Shown one piece after another: positions 1 to 20,392 of a DNA stretch of 31,881 bases (positions are counted from its first letter, which is position 1; every line of letters starts with the position of its first letter). Made by a program: the position numbers and the translations under genes. The stretch lies in contig JASVEC010000203.1 in the NCBI GenBank assembly GCA_030770535.1, forward strand, positions 1 to 31,881. The letters are read 5' to 3'. The notes under the pieces are model-generated. The model did no database searches. It saw only the letters and a list, made by a program, of their open reading frames with translations, and was not told the origin of the DNA. This stretch comes from Batkoa obscura (lineage: Eukaryota > Entomophthoromycota > Entomophthoromycetes > Entomophthorales > Batkoaceae).

Positions 1-788
1 CTTATAATACAATTTATAATAAATTGTTTTAGCCTATTTTCATTATCATATAGTTGATTAATAATAACCTAATGAATTAATTGTTTAGTTTCCGGTTAAA
101 AAGAGGGCTGAATTTTCCCAATTAGGTATCTATGCTTAATTCAATGAACATGCTGCGACATGCTTTGCCCATTGAGAATTGGATTATTATCGTCCGTAGT
201 TTGAGCTTATTCTATCTTTCTTACAATAATTTATATGTGTTATAAGCCTTAACAAATACAATGAAACCAAGTCATGATGGTATATTCTTATCAAATATCA
301 AATAAAACTCCCATTTCTCATTTAACACTATTTCCTCTGTTTTGAATTTTCATTCTATGTTTAATTTCTAAGATTTTATTCTTCAACTTATTTATTGCCC
401 GCCCACAAACCTAATGATTGATAATCTTCCTATTGGTCTAATGTCTACTACCTCCAATTAAAAATATCAATAAATCGAGACTGTAAATTACTTGTAACTA
501 AAAATAGATGCCCTATTTTAGCATCATTGAAATTTAACCTTCCTATTGTTTTTCCATAGTGTGATAGTAAGCTGGATAAAATTTAGCCCGCGTTTATAAT
601 TTTAAAGCCTCAACCAATAAAATACTGCATATCTCTTATTTAAATTTGGTATTTATCGGCTATTTAAAATTTAATTTATGATGAAATTAATGGAAAATTT
701 CATCTCAACTTGGCATTCGAAAAGTATAAATAGAGCTCAATTTTAATTTGGATTTTTAAATTTATTTCAACAAAATCTACACTACATA
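1..788. other. Intergenic DNA upstream of the zinc-cluster gene
   Basis: This is AT-rich DNA with no convincing open reading frame on either strand. The last ~180 bases look like a promoter for the gene that starts at 789. A CCAAT pentamer lies at 614-618 and a TATA box at 726-734. The first ~600 bases hold no repeat, RNA gene or transposon end that I can recognise. Confidence 0.6.
726..734 (+). promoter_or_regulatory. TATA box of the Zn2Cys6 gene
   Basis: The string TATAAATAG lies about 55 bases before the ATG at 789, so a start site 25-35 bases downstream would give a short leader of ~25-30 bases. A CCAAT motif sits ~110 bases further upstream (614-618), a usual distance for a CCAAT/TATA promoter. 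In DNA this AT-rich a TATA-like string can arise by chance. The spacing and the following G, which extends the consensus, favour a real element. Confidence 0.5.
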
Positions 789-1358
789 ATGGCTAAAACC
801 AACTTCACTTCAAAAAGAACTAAAAAGCAATGTACCGATGCTGAGGGTTCCTCAGCTATTACTCTTTCCCCTTCCGGTCACAGAGCATGTGATCATTGTA
901 GAAAAAGAAAAGTAAGATGCGAAACAGTGTCTGGTGGCTCCTCTTGTAAAGCATGCTCAAAACGTAATTTGACATGTCAATATGAAGAACCACCAAAATG
1001 TCGAGGCCGCAAAAAGAAAAGAGCTGTTGAAGAATCAACTTCCGAAGATATCTCTTCAGTTACTACTCGACCAAGGATAGCTATGGAATCGACCCCATTA
1101 ATTACATCTACCTCATCACCAACCATGCTTTTACAACCACATGGTGACTTTAGTCCAAGTAGAGTACCAGCTCCATCTCCAATAACACATCTAAATTACA
1201 CTGGCCCTCAACATGAACACATTTATGGTCAAGATGAGTATAGGTATACACAGCTTGATCAATCATATCGTAACCCTCGCCAAAGCCCAATATTTCTTCT
1301 TGAGGTCAATGACCTTGCACGTTACTCTTTAAAATTTAGTGCCAACCCATTACAATAA
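789..1358 (+). CDS. Small Zn2Cys6 (fungal-type) zinc-cluster protein, putative transcription factor
   Basis: This single-exon gene encodes 189 residues. Residues 31-65 hold a complete binuclear zinc cluster: Cys34, 37, 44, 53, 56 and 63 in the spacing C-X2-C-X6-C-X8-C-X2-C-X6-C. The basic stretch RKRKVR between the second and third Cys is typical of the DNA-contacting loop. Family members use this fold to bind CGG-type half sites. A basic cluster RGRKKKR at 72-78 follows directly and is a likely nuclear localisation signal. The rest is rich in Ser, Pro and Thr and looks disordered. There is no long fungal-specific 'middle homology' domain, so it is much shorter than classical Gal4-like regulators. 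The start is the first ATG after a TATA box. Coding sequence here is visibly richer in G and C than the flanks. Target genes cannot be inferred. No other gene shares the strand closely enough to suggest co-regulation. Confidence 0.88.
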   Translation: MAKTNFTSKRTKKQCTDAEGSSAITLSPSGHRACDHCRKRKVRCETVSGGSSCKACSKRNLTCQYEEPPKCRGRKKKRAVEESTSEDISSVTTRPRIAMESTPLITSTSSPTMLLQPHGDFSPSRVPAPSPITHLNYTGPQHEHIYGQDEYRYTQLDQSYRNPRQSPIFLLEVNDLARYSLKFSANPLQ

Positions 1359-1504
1359 TTTGATATTCTCAACTTTTTAAGCCGTGCTTATAAGCTTCTA
1401 CTACAAAACAGTTCTTTATTTATTCCTTTATCCTAATTATTATCTTGAGATTTACAAGATTAGGAGTAATAGATCTAGTATAATGACTAGCTTTTAATTT
1501 TGTA

Positions 1505-1510
1505 AATAAA
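1505..1510 (+). terminator. Possible polyadenylation signal AATAAA
   Basis: AATAAA occurs about 147 bases after the stop codon of the zinc-cluster gene, followed by an A- and T-rich stretch. The position fits a fungal 3' end. In sequence this AT-rich the hexamer is common, so this is only a candidate. Confidence 0.25.
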
Positions 1511-3488
1511 AACAAAATTTTACTTCATATTTATTCTCAATTATTTTAATCATTTATTATTTACTTTCGCCTTCTATTTCGAAAGTTCAAGTTATTTTTG
1601 GTTTTAAATAAACCAACCACTTATTAACCGAAGTTTCAAAATTGGTAAATACTTTTCCAAAAATCGGCTTCTTAAATAACCCGTAAACCTCAATTGACCC
1701 GAGCTTAGTTACACATTTCAATTTTATTAGTTCGGTCATTTAGAAGTCTCAAAATGATTTAACTTTAAGCCATCAAAAGCATTTTATTGGTTAAAAAGTA
1801 TATTTGGAACTGATTAGCTAATAATTTTAATAAGATTTGATTTATTAATTTGACTTCTTCTTAATTGATTGGCTTAAAATGAAATTTTTTGGGCAATCAA
1901 TGTCAAGCTTTGGGTAAACTAAAGTTAATAGCAATTTTCCGGGCTAAAGGCTTATGGAAAAATAAAATGAAAAGTTGGGCATTAGCAAGCATTATTAAGC
2001 AATTCCCTATATCACCTTTATTTATCTTGTGACATTGTGATAGGAACATTAAACGTAACACAACAGGGATACATTAATAACAGCACCTTAAAGTCCACAG
2101 CTTCGTTTTATTTAGACCCAGATTAATATGAAGTGAGTGAATATTAAGAGGTAATCTGTTACATTAAAACTTAAATCTAGAGCTTAATTAGTGAGATAAA
2201 AATCATCCGCTTGCAAAATAGTAACATAAACTGCAATAAATGTGGAACAAATAAACCGACAGTGTTTATGAAAAGTTGGAAATTACCAAACTTAGATCTA
2301 GTAATTAAAGTTTCGCATAAGAATTTCAAGTTTGGTTCATTTTCTAATTCAAAATTAATGAGTATTACACAGCTATATAGTATATTAATAATTAGTAGCA
2401 GCTCTTTAGTAGTTTGTTTCTAATGTGTTGTATCCAATGAATGAAGCCAAACTTAGTTTCCAAACGTCCGATATATTTACCTTATCACTTAGACTCGAGC
2501 TAACACCTGATAAATCTGGAATTGATTTTGACCGCATCTCAAGAATATTCGACTATTCTTTTTATTAATTACAGCTCTTTTGCGACCTAATTTGTGGTAT
2601 TTTTAAATCCAGTTATTTATTCGTTTAGCTTCTTTAAAGCCTAGTCTTCAATTTTTAGCAAGGCTTTAGTAAAACATTATTCTTAAAAGAATTACTAGTT
2701 AATTCGTAATAGAGCTGCAATAGCTGTAAGTCGTGACCAATCAATGAGTTAGTGAGTTTCCTATTAACCCATCTTAAGCCTAGACAGAATAATTTAGAAG
2801 TTTTAAAAGGTTAAGAAACGCCATGAAAATTTATAACTTAAATGCTGGGCATGGCCTGTGTTCTATTTTTAAAATCTATCTCTATACTTTCGATTAATAA
2901 CTGTTATAAGTTATACAATGTTTATTGTATTTTATCATATTTTTGTTGATAAAAATAGCATCTTTAAATTCAGACTGTCATTTTGAATTATTAATTATTC
3001 TATGACCTAAGAGTTTAGCAAGATTAAATTACTAGTTGAATTAAATTTTTTAGCCGTAAAAGCTATTCCATTAGCCGTGGTTTTATCACAGGTAGTTTCA
3101 AAAAAAAACTTCTTATCTCAATTACTAATCTTTTTGAAAGTATTAATATGTTATAACTCTTGACTCTATCAATCTCTATCAATCTAACTTTATTGCAATA
3201 AAAATCGACTTGAATTAAATTCCTAGTCCCAATTGAAGAATGAAATATGATATGAGGTAGTTGATTACTAATTCTTAAGTAATAGTATGAGGAGTTTATG
3301 GCCGTGAAAGTCAATTTTTGTTTGGGGTTAATTAAAAACAATTGAATCGGCAAATGGATCACATTCAATTGTTATACTGTTATTGAAGTGATAAATTTCA
3401 GTAATAAATTAATCTTTAAGTAAATTGACGCGTGTCAGTTTAGATTCATGTTGCTTTATTTTGATTTTTTATAAAGTCTATAAAAAAT

Positions 3489-3506
3489 GAAACTGATATC
3501 AGTTTC
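3489..3506. repeat. 18-bp perfect palindrome GAAACTGATATCAGTTTC
   Basis: The sequence equals its own reverse complement across all 18 positions, with no loop. It lies in the middle of a gene-poor stretch. Such a site could bind a dimeric protein or be chance. Nothing next to it shows which. Confidence 0.5.
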
Positions 3507-4432
3507 TGAAAGTTATTTAAATATGTAATATTTTCAATACGCAAAAAAATTATTTTTCTCTTTTCTACTTTGTTTTTATATAGTTGAGTTTAAAAATTTA
3601 CCCAAACTAAAAAAAATCAACATTTTAATTGGTTCAAATTTACGAAATTTACGAAATTTACATAACTTATTTCTAAATTAAGTAATAAAGCAATTATTTT
3701 ACTGTTTAAATTATAGATTTGTAAAAGATCAAGCTGAAAAAAGAGTTTTGGGTATAAACTAATGCGTATTGATTGCTCTAATACAGTTAATGTTTTTTAA
3801 TATTGTATTAACTGCATTTGGATTTCTATTTAAGGGATTTACATGACCTTCTACAGTATTAATCATACTTCATAAAAATATAAAGTCAAGCTAGTACTTT
3901 TTAAACATCCATAATTAAGGTGAGTAAACCATTATTGAATAAATCAAGCTAGAGCTAGGCCAGCCTATGATCAGTATTATAATAGGAAAAGAAATTTTGA
4001 TTTATCAGTAACTATTTGTAATTGATGTACAAAAAGGGATTATCATCTGCAAAGGATCAAAAAGACAAGCGAAAACTAATAATATATAATACCAAAGGTT
4101 CCCGGTCACAAACATTTGTATTATTTCAATCAAATAAAGAGGAAACAGAAAAAAAGGGTGAAAACAGTTTAGTTTAAGCTATAAGTATTTGTTAGGCAAA
4201 GATCTATACAAGTAGTGGCCAATTTAATTCCAATGTTCTAATAATATCTATTTTTCTTATTAAAATGTTTCGTACTCTTATGATATTTAATCTACACACC
4301 TATTTTCCTTTTAAGTGATGCACTAAATCAACGCTTGAATTCATTACTCATTAGAGTATTATTAGTTGAGATAAAAGCTGCTGCTGTAAAAGGGAATATG
4401 AATGCTTACACTACTATGTCACAATTTACATG

Positions 4433-4532
4433 TGAGGATGTATTTTTTCGTTTATGAATTTTACTAATAATTTTTCCACTCAAATAGCGCTTAAAAAATG
4501 GAAAAGTAATGGAATCAAAAAAAACATCCCCA
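4433..4532 (+). mobile_element. MITE copy 1 (~100 bp, TGGGGATGT-type ends)
   Basis: This is a non-coding element of about 100 bp. It begins TGAGGATGTATTTTTT and ends in ACATCCCCA, so the terminal inverted repeats are ~9 bp with one mismatch. The interior matches copies 2 and 3 along its whole length, including a shared block reading ATTTTACTAATAATTTTTCC and the segment AGCGCTTAAA. The flanking dinucleotide is TG on both sides here, whereas the other two copies are flanked by TA. The 3' half resembles the 3' terminus of the larger transposons in this window, so it is probably mobilised by that family's transposase. That last point is inference. Confidence 0.85.
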
Positions 4533-5384
4533 TGTGTTTCTTTTGAAAAATTTAATACATTACGAATACTATTTATGATCACTTTTTAAATAAGAAAAGA
4601 GATATGATATCAATTTATCCAATATGTTAATTGCTTTAAATTGAGTCAGTAACAATAAAGTTTATTAAAGTTAAAAGAATTTCTGGAAAATAAATTATTA
4701 GCTCTTCCAACCAAATTAATTAAAAATTGATTTAAGTAATATTCAACCAATAGTTGTCTTATTGAGCTAACTGAAGGGAAACAGTTTAACATTACCATCT
4801 CACTGCTTTTTAAATTTGAATAATTATTGTGTACTATTGGGACTGTATTTAAATTATGTTGTTCGATATCATGGTATATGGAAAAGGATAAAAGACTATG
4901 GAAACCAGATATAGATAAAGTAATCAAAGTAGCATTGCAGTTAATAAAAGCAATGTATTTTAATTATTGTTATAAATACTGTTTATTTTTTAAACATTTC
5001 TTTAATACTTTATTACACATCAATAAGTTAAATATAAATAATGGAAAAATAGTCAAAATTAACTGTTTATTATAAAATTTATTATATTTTATCACTAAAT
5101 GAGCATTGAGTAAATTTTATATAGTCACCAAAAAACAACACAGGTAATTTAAAAATTTGTGTATTTTTAAGTATTATTTATTATTGTATTTTCAAAACTC
5201 AAGCTATTTTAATAACCTAATTAAGATTATAAGTTTAGCTAGAAGTTTGGTTTATCTTTTAGTTTCAATTTTTCGATTTCCCTTAGTTAAAAACGTCTCT
5301 TTTTTAATTGGCTCAAAATTCAGCCTGTTTTCCAAGCACCATTAAACAAATCGTAACCTAATTATTCTTCAACAAAAAAACGGA

Positions 5385-15508
<10,124 letters not shown>

Positions 15509-15527
15509 AAAGTAGAAAAGATAAAAG

Positions 15528-16536
15528 ATAAAGAGATAATGTAAATATTAAGTATAGTATTAAGGTTTCAATATCAAAATCAAGTATTTTAGAGTCAAAA
15601 TATAATTTTAAAGCATTAGAAAATGAGCTGGATTAGGATAGTAAAAAACCAAGGGATTTAAAATAGATCAAAACAATTTAACTAGATTAAAATAAGACTT
15701 CTAATCTGGAATATTTCAATTTAGGATTCAGTGTCCAAAGTACCATTATCCGAAATTGAATATTACTAAAAAATTGAAAAATAAAAAATTGATATAAAAT
15801 AAGAAGTATTAAAACATCTTTAAAAAATAGCCATTTTTATTAGTGTTTAACACTTTACAATATAATGAATTAATATGTTAATTTAATCATCGTTTATCTG
15901 GTAGGGGATATTGACTAACTAAGTGGTTTTCTTTTCATTGCAAAAAAAAGGTCTATTTTAGATAAAACTTCTAAATAAAAAGATAATTACTTAGAATTGA
16001 AATATAGCCATTATATACTTTTAATAAGGTTAAGTGAAAGAAGTTAGAGTTAAGGTTAGTGTCTATATTTAATTATATTTAATTTAATCAACGACTTGTT
16101 TGATAAAAACCAATGTTTTACTAAAAAATTACAATTTACACAGCCACTACAACCTATCGATTATTTTACAAACAAAGCTTGTTTTGGTGTAATAAATATA
16201 GTTTATTCATCAATTTGTTTAAAAACCTTGGAGAGTTTGACTCTTAAGTAGTTTGTTGTTATATGTAAGCAAGTATATAAAAAAGCTGAATAAGAAGTGA
16301 AATAAGGGTTAGTAGAAGAAAAAGAGAGGTTAAAGCGAAAGTGATAAATCAATCGATTTAACTCCACTTGGTTTGAATTTGAGCAGGTTTATTTTCATAC
16401 AGTCAAACTCTGTTTTATATAATGGCACCCAAGAATGGGAAAAAACAGACATGTAGAAGTTATCAGCAGTTTATCATATTTTTAAAAATTCTTTTTGGTT
16501 GAGAATTAAGATAAACTGGAACTCAACTAAAATATG
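15528..16536. other. Unique spacer DNA downstream of the left SZT2 copy
   Basis: About 1 kb of AT-rich DNA between the end of the inverted-repeat arm and the first transposon terminus. It has no counterpart next to the right SZT2 copy and no open frame of note. It must supply the 3' UTR and polyadenylation site of the left gene; no single signal stands out. Confidence 0.6.
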
Positions 16537-17191
16537 TGGGGATGTCCGAGTTAGTTTCAGAACTTGCTTAAGAGTTAATCCAAATTAGGCTTTTAAATTT
16601 ATAAGTCCTTGATGTGTAACTAGTTAAGTTTAAAAAAGCCTATAGTTAAATGAAAAGATTTAGAAAATTTATTTTAATTGTCTTATTTTTTCAAATAAAT
16701 GATTTTTTTAACTACATGCTTTATATTGTTTTTATTAAACACTAAAATAGCTTTACTAAATGCTTAATAAATATACAATATACGTGTAGCTATTTCATTT
16801 TATTTTTTATTAAAATATAAGCAAAATGCAAGCTTTTATAACTAAACTGTAAAATAAAATTTTTAAAGTTTCAGTGTAATATATGGGGTTGTCTGAATTA
16901 GTTTCATTATTTTATCCAATTTTTGAAAAATTTTGTATTTTAAAAACTTCGCTTAAAATTCTATAAAATCACATCTTTTATTAAAACAAAAGTACCCAAA
17001 CACAGTTCTAAATCATTCTATTATAGCTCATACTGTAAGTTACTTGAATTTCTAATAGATCTTAAATACATGTTCTTATAAAGCTTAATTGAGAAATATT
17101 TACTATCAACTGCTTTATAACCAACATTGTAGATTTATTATCAAATAAATAAACTACTTTAATGTTATAATTACATTATTAATATATTGCC

Positions 17192-17324
17192 AAGTTAATA
17201 AATAGCTGCATGGGAGGGAGTGGTTAGCCCCAAAACTATAATTAACCATCCCTATATAGTACAAGTAATAATAGTTTTTACATATTATTACAGTTACTTG
17301 TTCTTTGACTATTTATTAACTTAG
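17192..17324. repeat. Subterminal inverted repeat of TE-A
   Basis: CAAGTTAATAAA (17192-17203) pairs with TTTATTAACTTAG (17312-17324), enclosing ~108 bp that itself contains GGTTA/TAACC half-sites. The same arrangement occurs at 22115-22254 in TE-B. It starts just after the transposase stop. Possible roles are transcript 3'-end formation or a transposase-binding site; the sequence does not decide between them. Confidence 0.7.
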
Positions 17325-17335
17325 CTATTAATAAC

Positions 17336-19039
17336 TTAAGTAATCCTAACATTTAACAATCTATTTCTATCATTCAACAAACTACTTACTTGCTTAGTAA
17401 ATATCGAAATTTTTAAATTCTCTGTTATCTTCGTAAGGTAAGCTGGGATCGATCTTTTAATTTTTCTGTTTTCTATAGACTCTATAACTTTAATTGGGAC
17501 TATATCGCTTTTTTTTGATGTATCAGATACTGGATAACAATGTAGTTTATTGTTATGTTTAATAAAATGTAAATACTTCTTAATGCCCTGCATCTCTATT
17601 ATTCTTTTTGTATTTTTGTTTCTTTTATACTTTTTAAAAATTATATCTGTTTTCCCATTATTAACAGTCGAGTTATTAATTTTATTATGCTCGCAAATAA
17701 AAGCCTCAAATGTTGAAATTAATTGATCGATATCTTCTATTTTACCTAACGCTTCAAAACTACTTTTCCATTTTGAAAGGTTTCCAAAATGTCCATCAAC
17801 TATACTTTTTCCATGATGCTCAGCAAAAAAATTAAGATTGACATTCAAACTACTATTTATTTTATGAATTTCTTTAAACATATAGTGTAGAAACTCTTGG
17901 GATCTAAAATGATTTCCTGTATCTGCCCATATATTAATTTTTGTAAACTTTTTAAATAGAAGCTCTGTAGAGATTAAATCGATTAAACAATCTCCTGCAT
18001 ATGCTGAATCATGATTTAATATTTCAGATAAATAATCAAAGTAAACTTTGCCTATTGTTTTATCATCTTTTAAATATAATACACCAAAGCCTAATACTGA
18101 TATAGCTTGTTTATTATAATGATCTAGATTTATTGAATCTGGTCTTGTCCCTATTTCCATATTTTGTTTAAAATCTAAAACTATTATACAACTTTTGCTA
18201 TTTGATTTTTTAATAGTTTCATTAAATGTGTTTTTTTGAGTATCAACACAGAATTTATGTAATTTGTATAATTTTTCTTCTTCGTTGAAAATTTCTTGTA
18301 TCTCTGCTTTGTTTTTTGCTGTATTTATTTTATTTTCAAATAACTTTTTTCTAACTGTATACTGGGTACATATATTACATAGATCCGTTTTTCTTGCTGG
18401 ATTTTTGAAATTAGTTGGTATATATTTAAAGAACGTTGACCTAGCTACTGCTTTATCTCTTAGATCATTCAAATATTTACTATATATCATTCTTCTACTT
18501 TTATTTAATATATATATATTATCTGATGAATATTTACTATCGTTATTTTTTTTATTAAATCTTGATGAAATAGTTGAATCATTTAGTAAATATTGTATGA
18601 TAGTTTCAATTTGCTCATCTTTAATTTTTTTTGTATTTTTAATAATAGGTTTTAATGTTGATATTTTATTATTATTGCTTGTTTTTGAATAATCATATTG
18701 ATTTCTATTTATATTAAACCCAAAACTCTTACATTCATCAAAAGAATATACTGAAGCTATAGTTGATAATAACGCTACTTGCTGACTTTTGTTTCCTGTT
18801 TCCCTTAAAGCACTAATTTTATACATTACTTGATTAAGTTTATTATTATCGATAGTAAACTTTGATAATATATCTTTTCTTTGTTTTGTTTTATTATAAA
18901 ATTCCATAAACCTTGGGTTGTTATAAGTAGCTCTTAAAATTGATGTAAATGAATTACAATGTTTATATTGTGTACTCCTCCCTATTGTATTGAAGTTTTC
19001 AAAAATTCCATTTCGAAGTTTAGTTATGAAAGTTTGCAT
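17336..19039 (-). CDS. DDE-like transposase of TE-A (567 aa)
   Basis: This is an uninterrupted 567-residue frame inside TIRs. Three acidic blocks are spaced like an RNase-H-fold transposase core: VLDFKQN (Asp289), IWADTGNHFRS (Asp373) and FAEHHGKSIVDGHFG (His409-Gly410-Lys411, Asp415). CNIC (Cys221, Cys224) and HKFC (His261, Cys264) could form a zinc site before the core. The N-terminal ~200 residues are Lys/Asn-rich and probably bind DNA. I recall similarly patterned 'VxDFKxN ... D.G.HFRS ... HGKS.vDGHFG' proteins as unannotated multi-copy genes in fungi and invertebrates. I cannot assign a superfamily with confidence. The start is the ATG that TE-B and the old remnant share (MQxFITKL). Function as a transposase is inferred from motifs plus position inside a TIR element. 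Confidence 0.85.
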   Translation of the reverse strand: MQTFITKLRNGIFENFNTIGRSTQYKHCNSFTSILRATYNNPRFMEFYNKTKQRKDILSKFTIDNNKLNQVMYKISALRETGNKSQQVALLSTIASVYSFDECKSFGFNINRNQYDYSKTSNNNKISTLKPIIKNTKKIKDEQIETIIQYLLNDSTISSRFNKKNNDSKYSSDNIYILNKSRRMIYSKYLNDLRDKAVARSTFFKYIPTNFKNPARKTDLCNICTQYTVRKKLFENKINTAKNKAEIQEIFNEEEKLYKLHKFCVDTQKNTFNETIKKSNSKSCIIVLDFKQNMEIGTRPDSINLDHYNKQAISVLGFGVLYLKDDKTIGKVYFDYLSEILNHDSAYAGDCLIDLISTELLFKKFTKINIWADTGNHFRSQEFLHYMFKEIHKINSSLNVNLNFFAEHHGKSIVDGHFGNLSKWKSSFEALGKIEDIDQLISTFEAFICEHNKINNSTVNNGKTDIIFKKYKRNKNTKRIIEMQGIKKYLHFIKHNNKLHCYPVSDTSKKSDIVPIKVIESIENRKIKRSIPAYLTKITENLKISIFTKQVSSLLNDRNRLLNVRIT

Positions 19040-19937
19040 TTTATTTTTATTTCAACAAAAAATAAAGTCAAATAACTGTATTTATATAATTATGTATTTA
19101 TGTAATTATATAATCATATAGTTATATATTATATATCTTTTAAATATCTAACAGAACTAACATAAAATATATAGTTAGGAAAATTAGCTATTTAAGAAAA
19201 GGAAACAATTAAAATAAGTTTTAAATAGAGACATTTAATTTTAGGCTTTTTAGATTTAACCGTTATATTGAACACAAACTTGGAATTTTAAATTTGGATT
19301 AATTTCTAAGTAGATTCTGAAACCAATTAGGACAGCCCCATATATATAAGCATTATAATCCACTTATATTAATTTTAATAATTAGTTATAATAACCTAGA
19401 GTTTATAGCATTTTGTAATAAAATAAAATATTGCTAAAGTTTGTTATTGATAGTAATAAATCTAATCAAATAATTATGAAATCTAGTACTCAGTGTCTGG
19501 AGTCAAAAACAGTTATTGCCTGGTTGACTACACTATAAGTCGAAAGGTCTTAGTTTATGTGACTAAGATAGACTTGGATTATGAGGAATAGCACGTAATA
19601 GGTTACAAGCTATATAAGACAAATATAATAGACAATACTAATGTAAAATCTATGTAAAATACTATTAAGAAAACTTAGTGGCTTTATTAAATGTTCGAGA
19701 TATCAGGTAATAATTCAGTCAAAAAGCCTCGAACTACTATACTCTGTAAACTCTTTTATACTCTGAAAAGTATAAATATCAAAATGAGAAGGTAATATTC
19801 TTTTGGATGGGGCTAGAAATTCTCATAACAAATCAAACTAAGAACATGGGATTGATTTTCTCTGAACTCGAGAACACAACAGCTTAGGCGATTGTTATGC
19901 TATAATTAACCATGGGACTGACAAAGCGATATTTCAC

Positions 19938-19988
19938 ACAACCCAGAGTTTATGAAATTTTATAATAAAACAAAACAAAGAAAAGATA
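19938..19988 (+). pseudogene. 51-bp transposase fragment beside MITE copy 2
   Basis: About 51 bases, from ACAACCCAGAG to AAAGATA, match codons ~39-56 of the intact transposase with about three differences, far closer than the TE-C remnant at 19341-19530. The TE-C remnant already contains this region once, at ~19390-19430, so this is a separate piece. It ends exactly at the TA that precedes MITE copy 2, suggesting that the MITE landed in a third transposase copy whose remainder was lost. Confidence 0.7.
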
Positions 19989-20089
19989 TGGGAGTGTTTT
20001 TTTTGACTTCATTATTTTTTCCATTTTTTAAGCACTATTTAAGCGGAAAATTCGTTAGTAAAATTCTTAAACACAAAAATACATCCCCA
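19989..20089 (-). mobile_element. MITE copy 2 (101 bp)
   Basis: The ends are TGGGAGTGT and ACATCCCCA, with TA on both sides (19987-19988 and 20090-20091). Its reverse complement matches MITE copies 1 and 3 along the full length. The TA at its right end is also the TA at the left end of TE-B, so the two elements abut and share one target dinucleotide. Confidence 0.88.
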
Positions 20090-20392
20090 TATGGGGCTGT
20101 CCTAATTGGTTTCAGAATCTACTTAGAAATTAATCCAAATTTAAAATTCCAAGTTTGTGTTCAATATAACGGTTAAATCTAAAAAGCCTAAAATTAAATG
20201 TCTCTATTTAAAACTTATTTTAATTGTTTCCTTTTCTTAAATAGCTAATTTTCCTAACTATATATTTTATGTTAGTTCTGTTAGATATTTAAAAGATATA
20301 TAATATATAACTATATGATTATATAATTACATAAATACATAATTATATAAATACAGTTATTTGACTTTATTTTTTGTTGAAATAAAAATAAA

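Larger units (their letters stand above)
1359..5384. other. Long intergenic region without a convincing gene
   Basis: These ~4 kb contain only short open frames (61-101 codons) with no recognisable motif, biased toward Asn, Ile, Tyr and Phe as expected from random AT-rich DNA. The clear features are a MITE at 4433-4532 and an 18-bp perfect palindrome at 3489-3506. A short ATTTACGAA-type direct repeat lies near 3640-3665. An inverted CCAAT motif at 5307-5311 lies ~75 bases before the proposed SZT2 start. I see no tRNA or rRNA. An untranslated RNA or a heavily decayed element cannot be excluded. Confidence 0.55.
16884..19340 (-). mobile_element. TE-A: apparently complete TIR DNA transposon (2,457 bp)
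   Basis: The element is bounded by inverted termini. The transposase-proximal end reads TGGGGCTGTCCTAATTGG on the minus strand at 19340. The other end reads TGGGGTTGTCTGAATTAG at 16884. A TA dinucleotide flanks both sides (16882-16883 and 19341-19342), consistent with a TA target duplication. It carries one long intact transposase frame, ~300 bp of leader and ~450 bp of 3' DNA with a subterminal hairpin. It sits inside the transposase of the older TE-C, so it is younger. Intact ends and an intact frame mean it may be autonomous. The family is not named: TA flanks recall Tc1/mariner, but the transposase does not look like that group. Confidence 0.9.
16826..19530 (+). pseudogene. Transposase remnant of TE-C, interrupted by TE-A
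   Basis: The start ATG at 16826 reads MQAFITKL and then a stop, matching MQTFITKL of the intact transposase. After TE-A, from about 19343, the DNA aligns with the transposase region around codons 26-90: CATTATAATCC versus CATTGTAATTC, then CCTAGAGTTTATAGC versus CCAAGGTTTATGG, then AAAGTTTGTTATTGATAG versus AAAGTTTACTATCGATAA. Identity is roughly two thirds to three quarters by eye. No open frame survives. Beyond ~19530 the alignment fades. The coordinates include the inserted TE-A, which is not part of the gene. Confidence 0.7.

Noticed and set aside
2211-2423. Open frame of 70 codons containing CNKCGTNKP, like a zinc knuckle
   Set aside because: Only one CxxC pair, no ATG start (it opens at TTG), and the rest is Ile/Ser-rich. 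No flanking signal. Most likely chance in AT-rich DNA.
3063-3368. 101-codon minus-strand open frame
   Set aside because: Composition is that of random AT-rich sequence, with no motif, promoter or similarity to anything else in the window.
3428-3433. ACGCGT (MluI cell-cycle box)
   Set aside because: A single hexamer, far from any gene start; fungal MCB elements usually act in clusters near promoters.
4646-5345. Overlapping short frames on both strands just upstream of SZT2
   Set aside because: They overlap antisense to one another, lack motifs, and the region is more simply the upstream region of SZT2.
19952-20176. 74-codon frame starting MKFYNKTKQRKD
   Set aside because: It fuses a 51-bp transposase fragment, MITE copy 2 and the TE-B end; it is not a gene.
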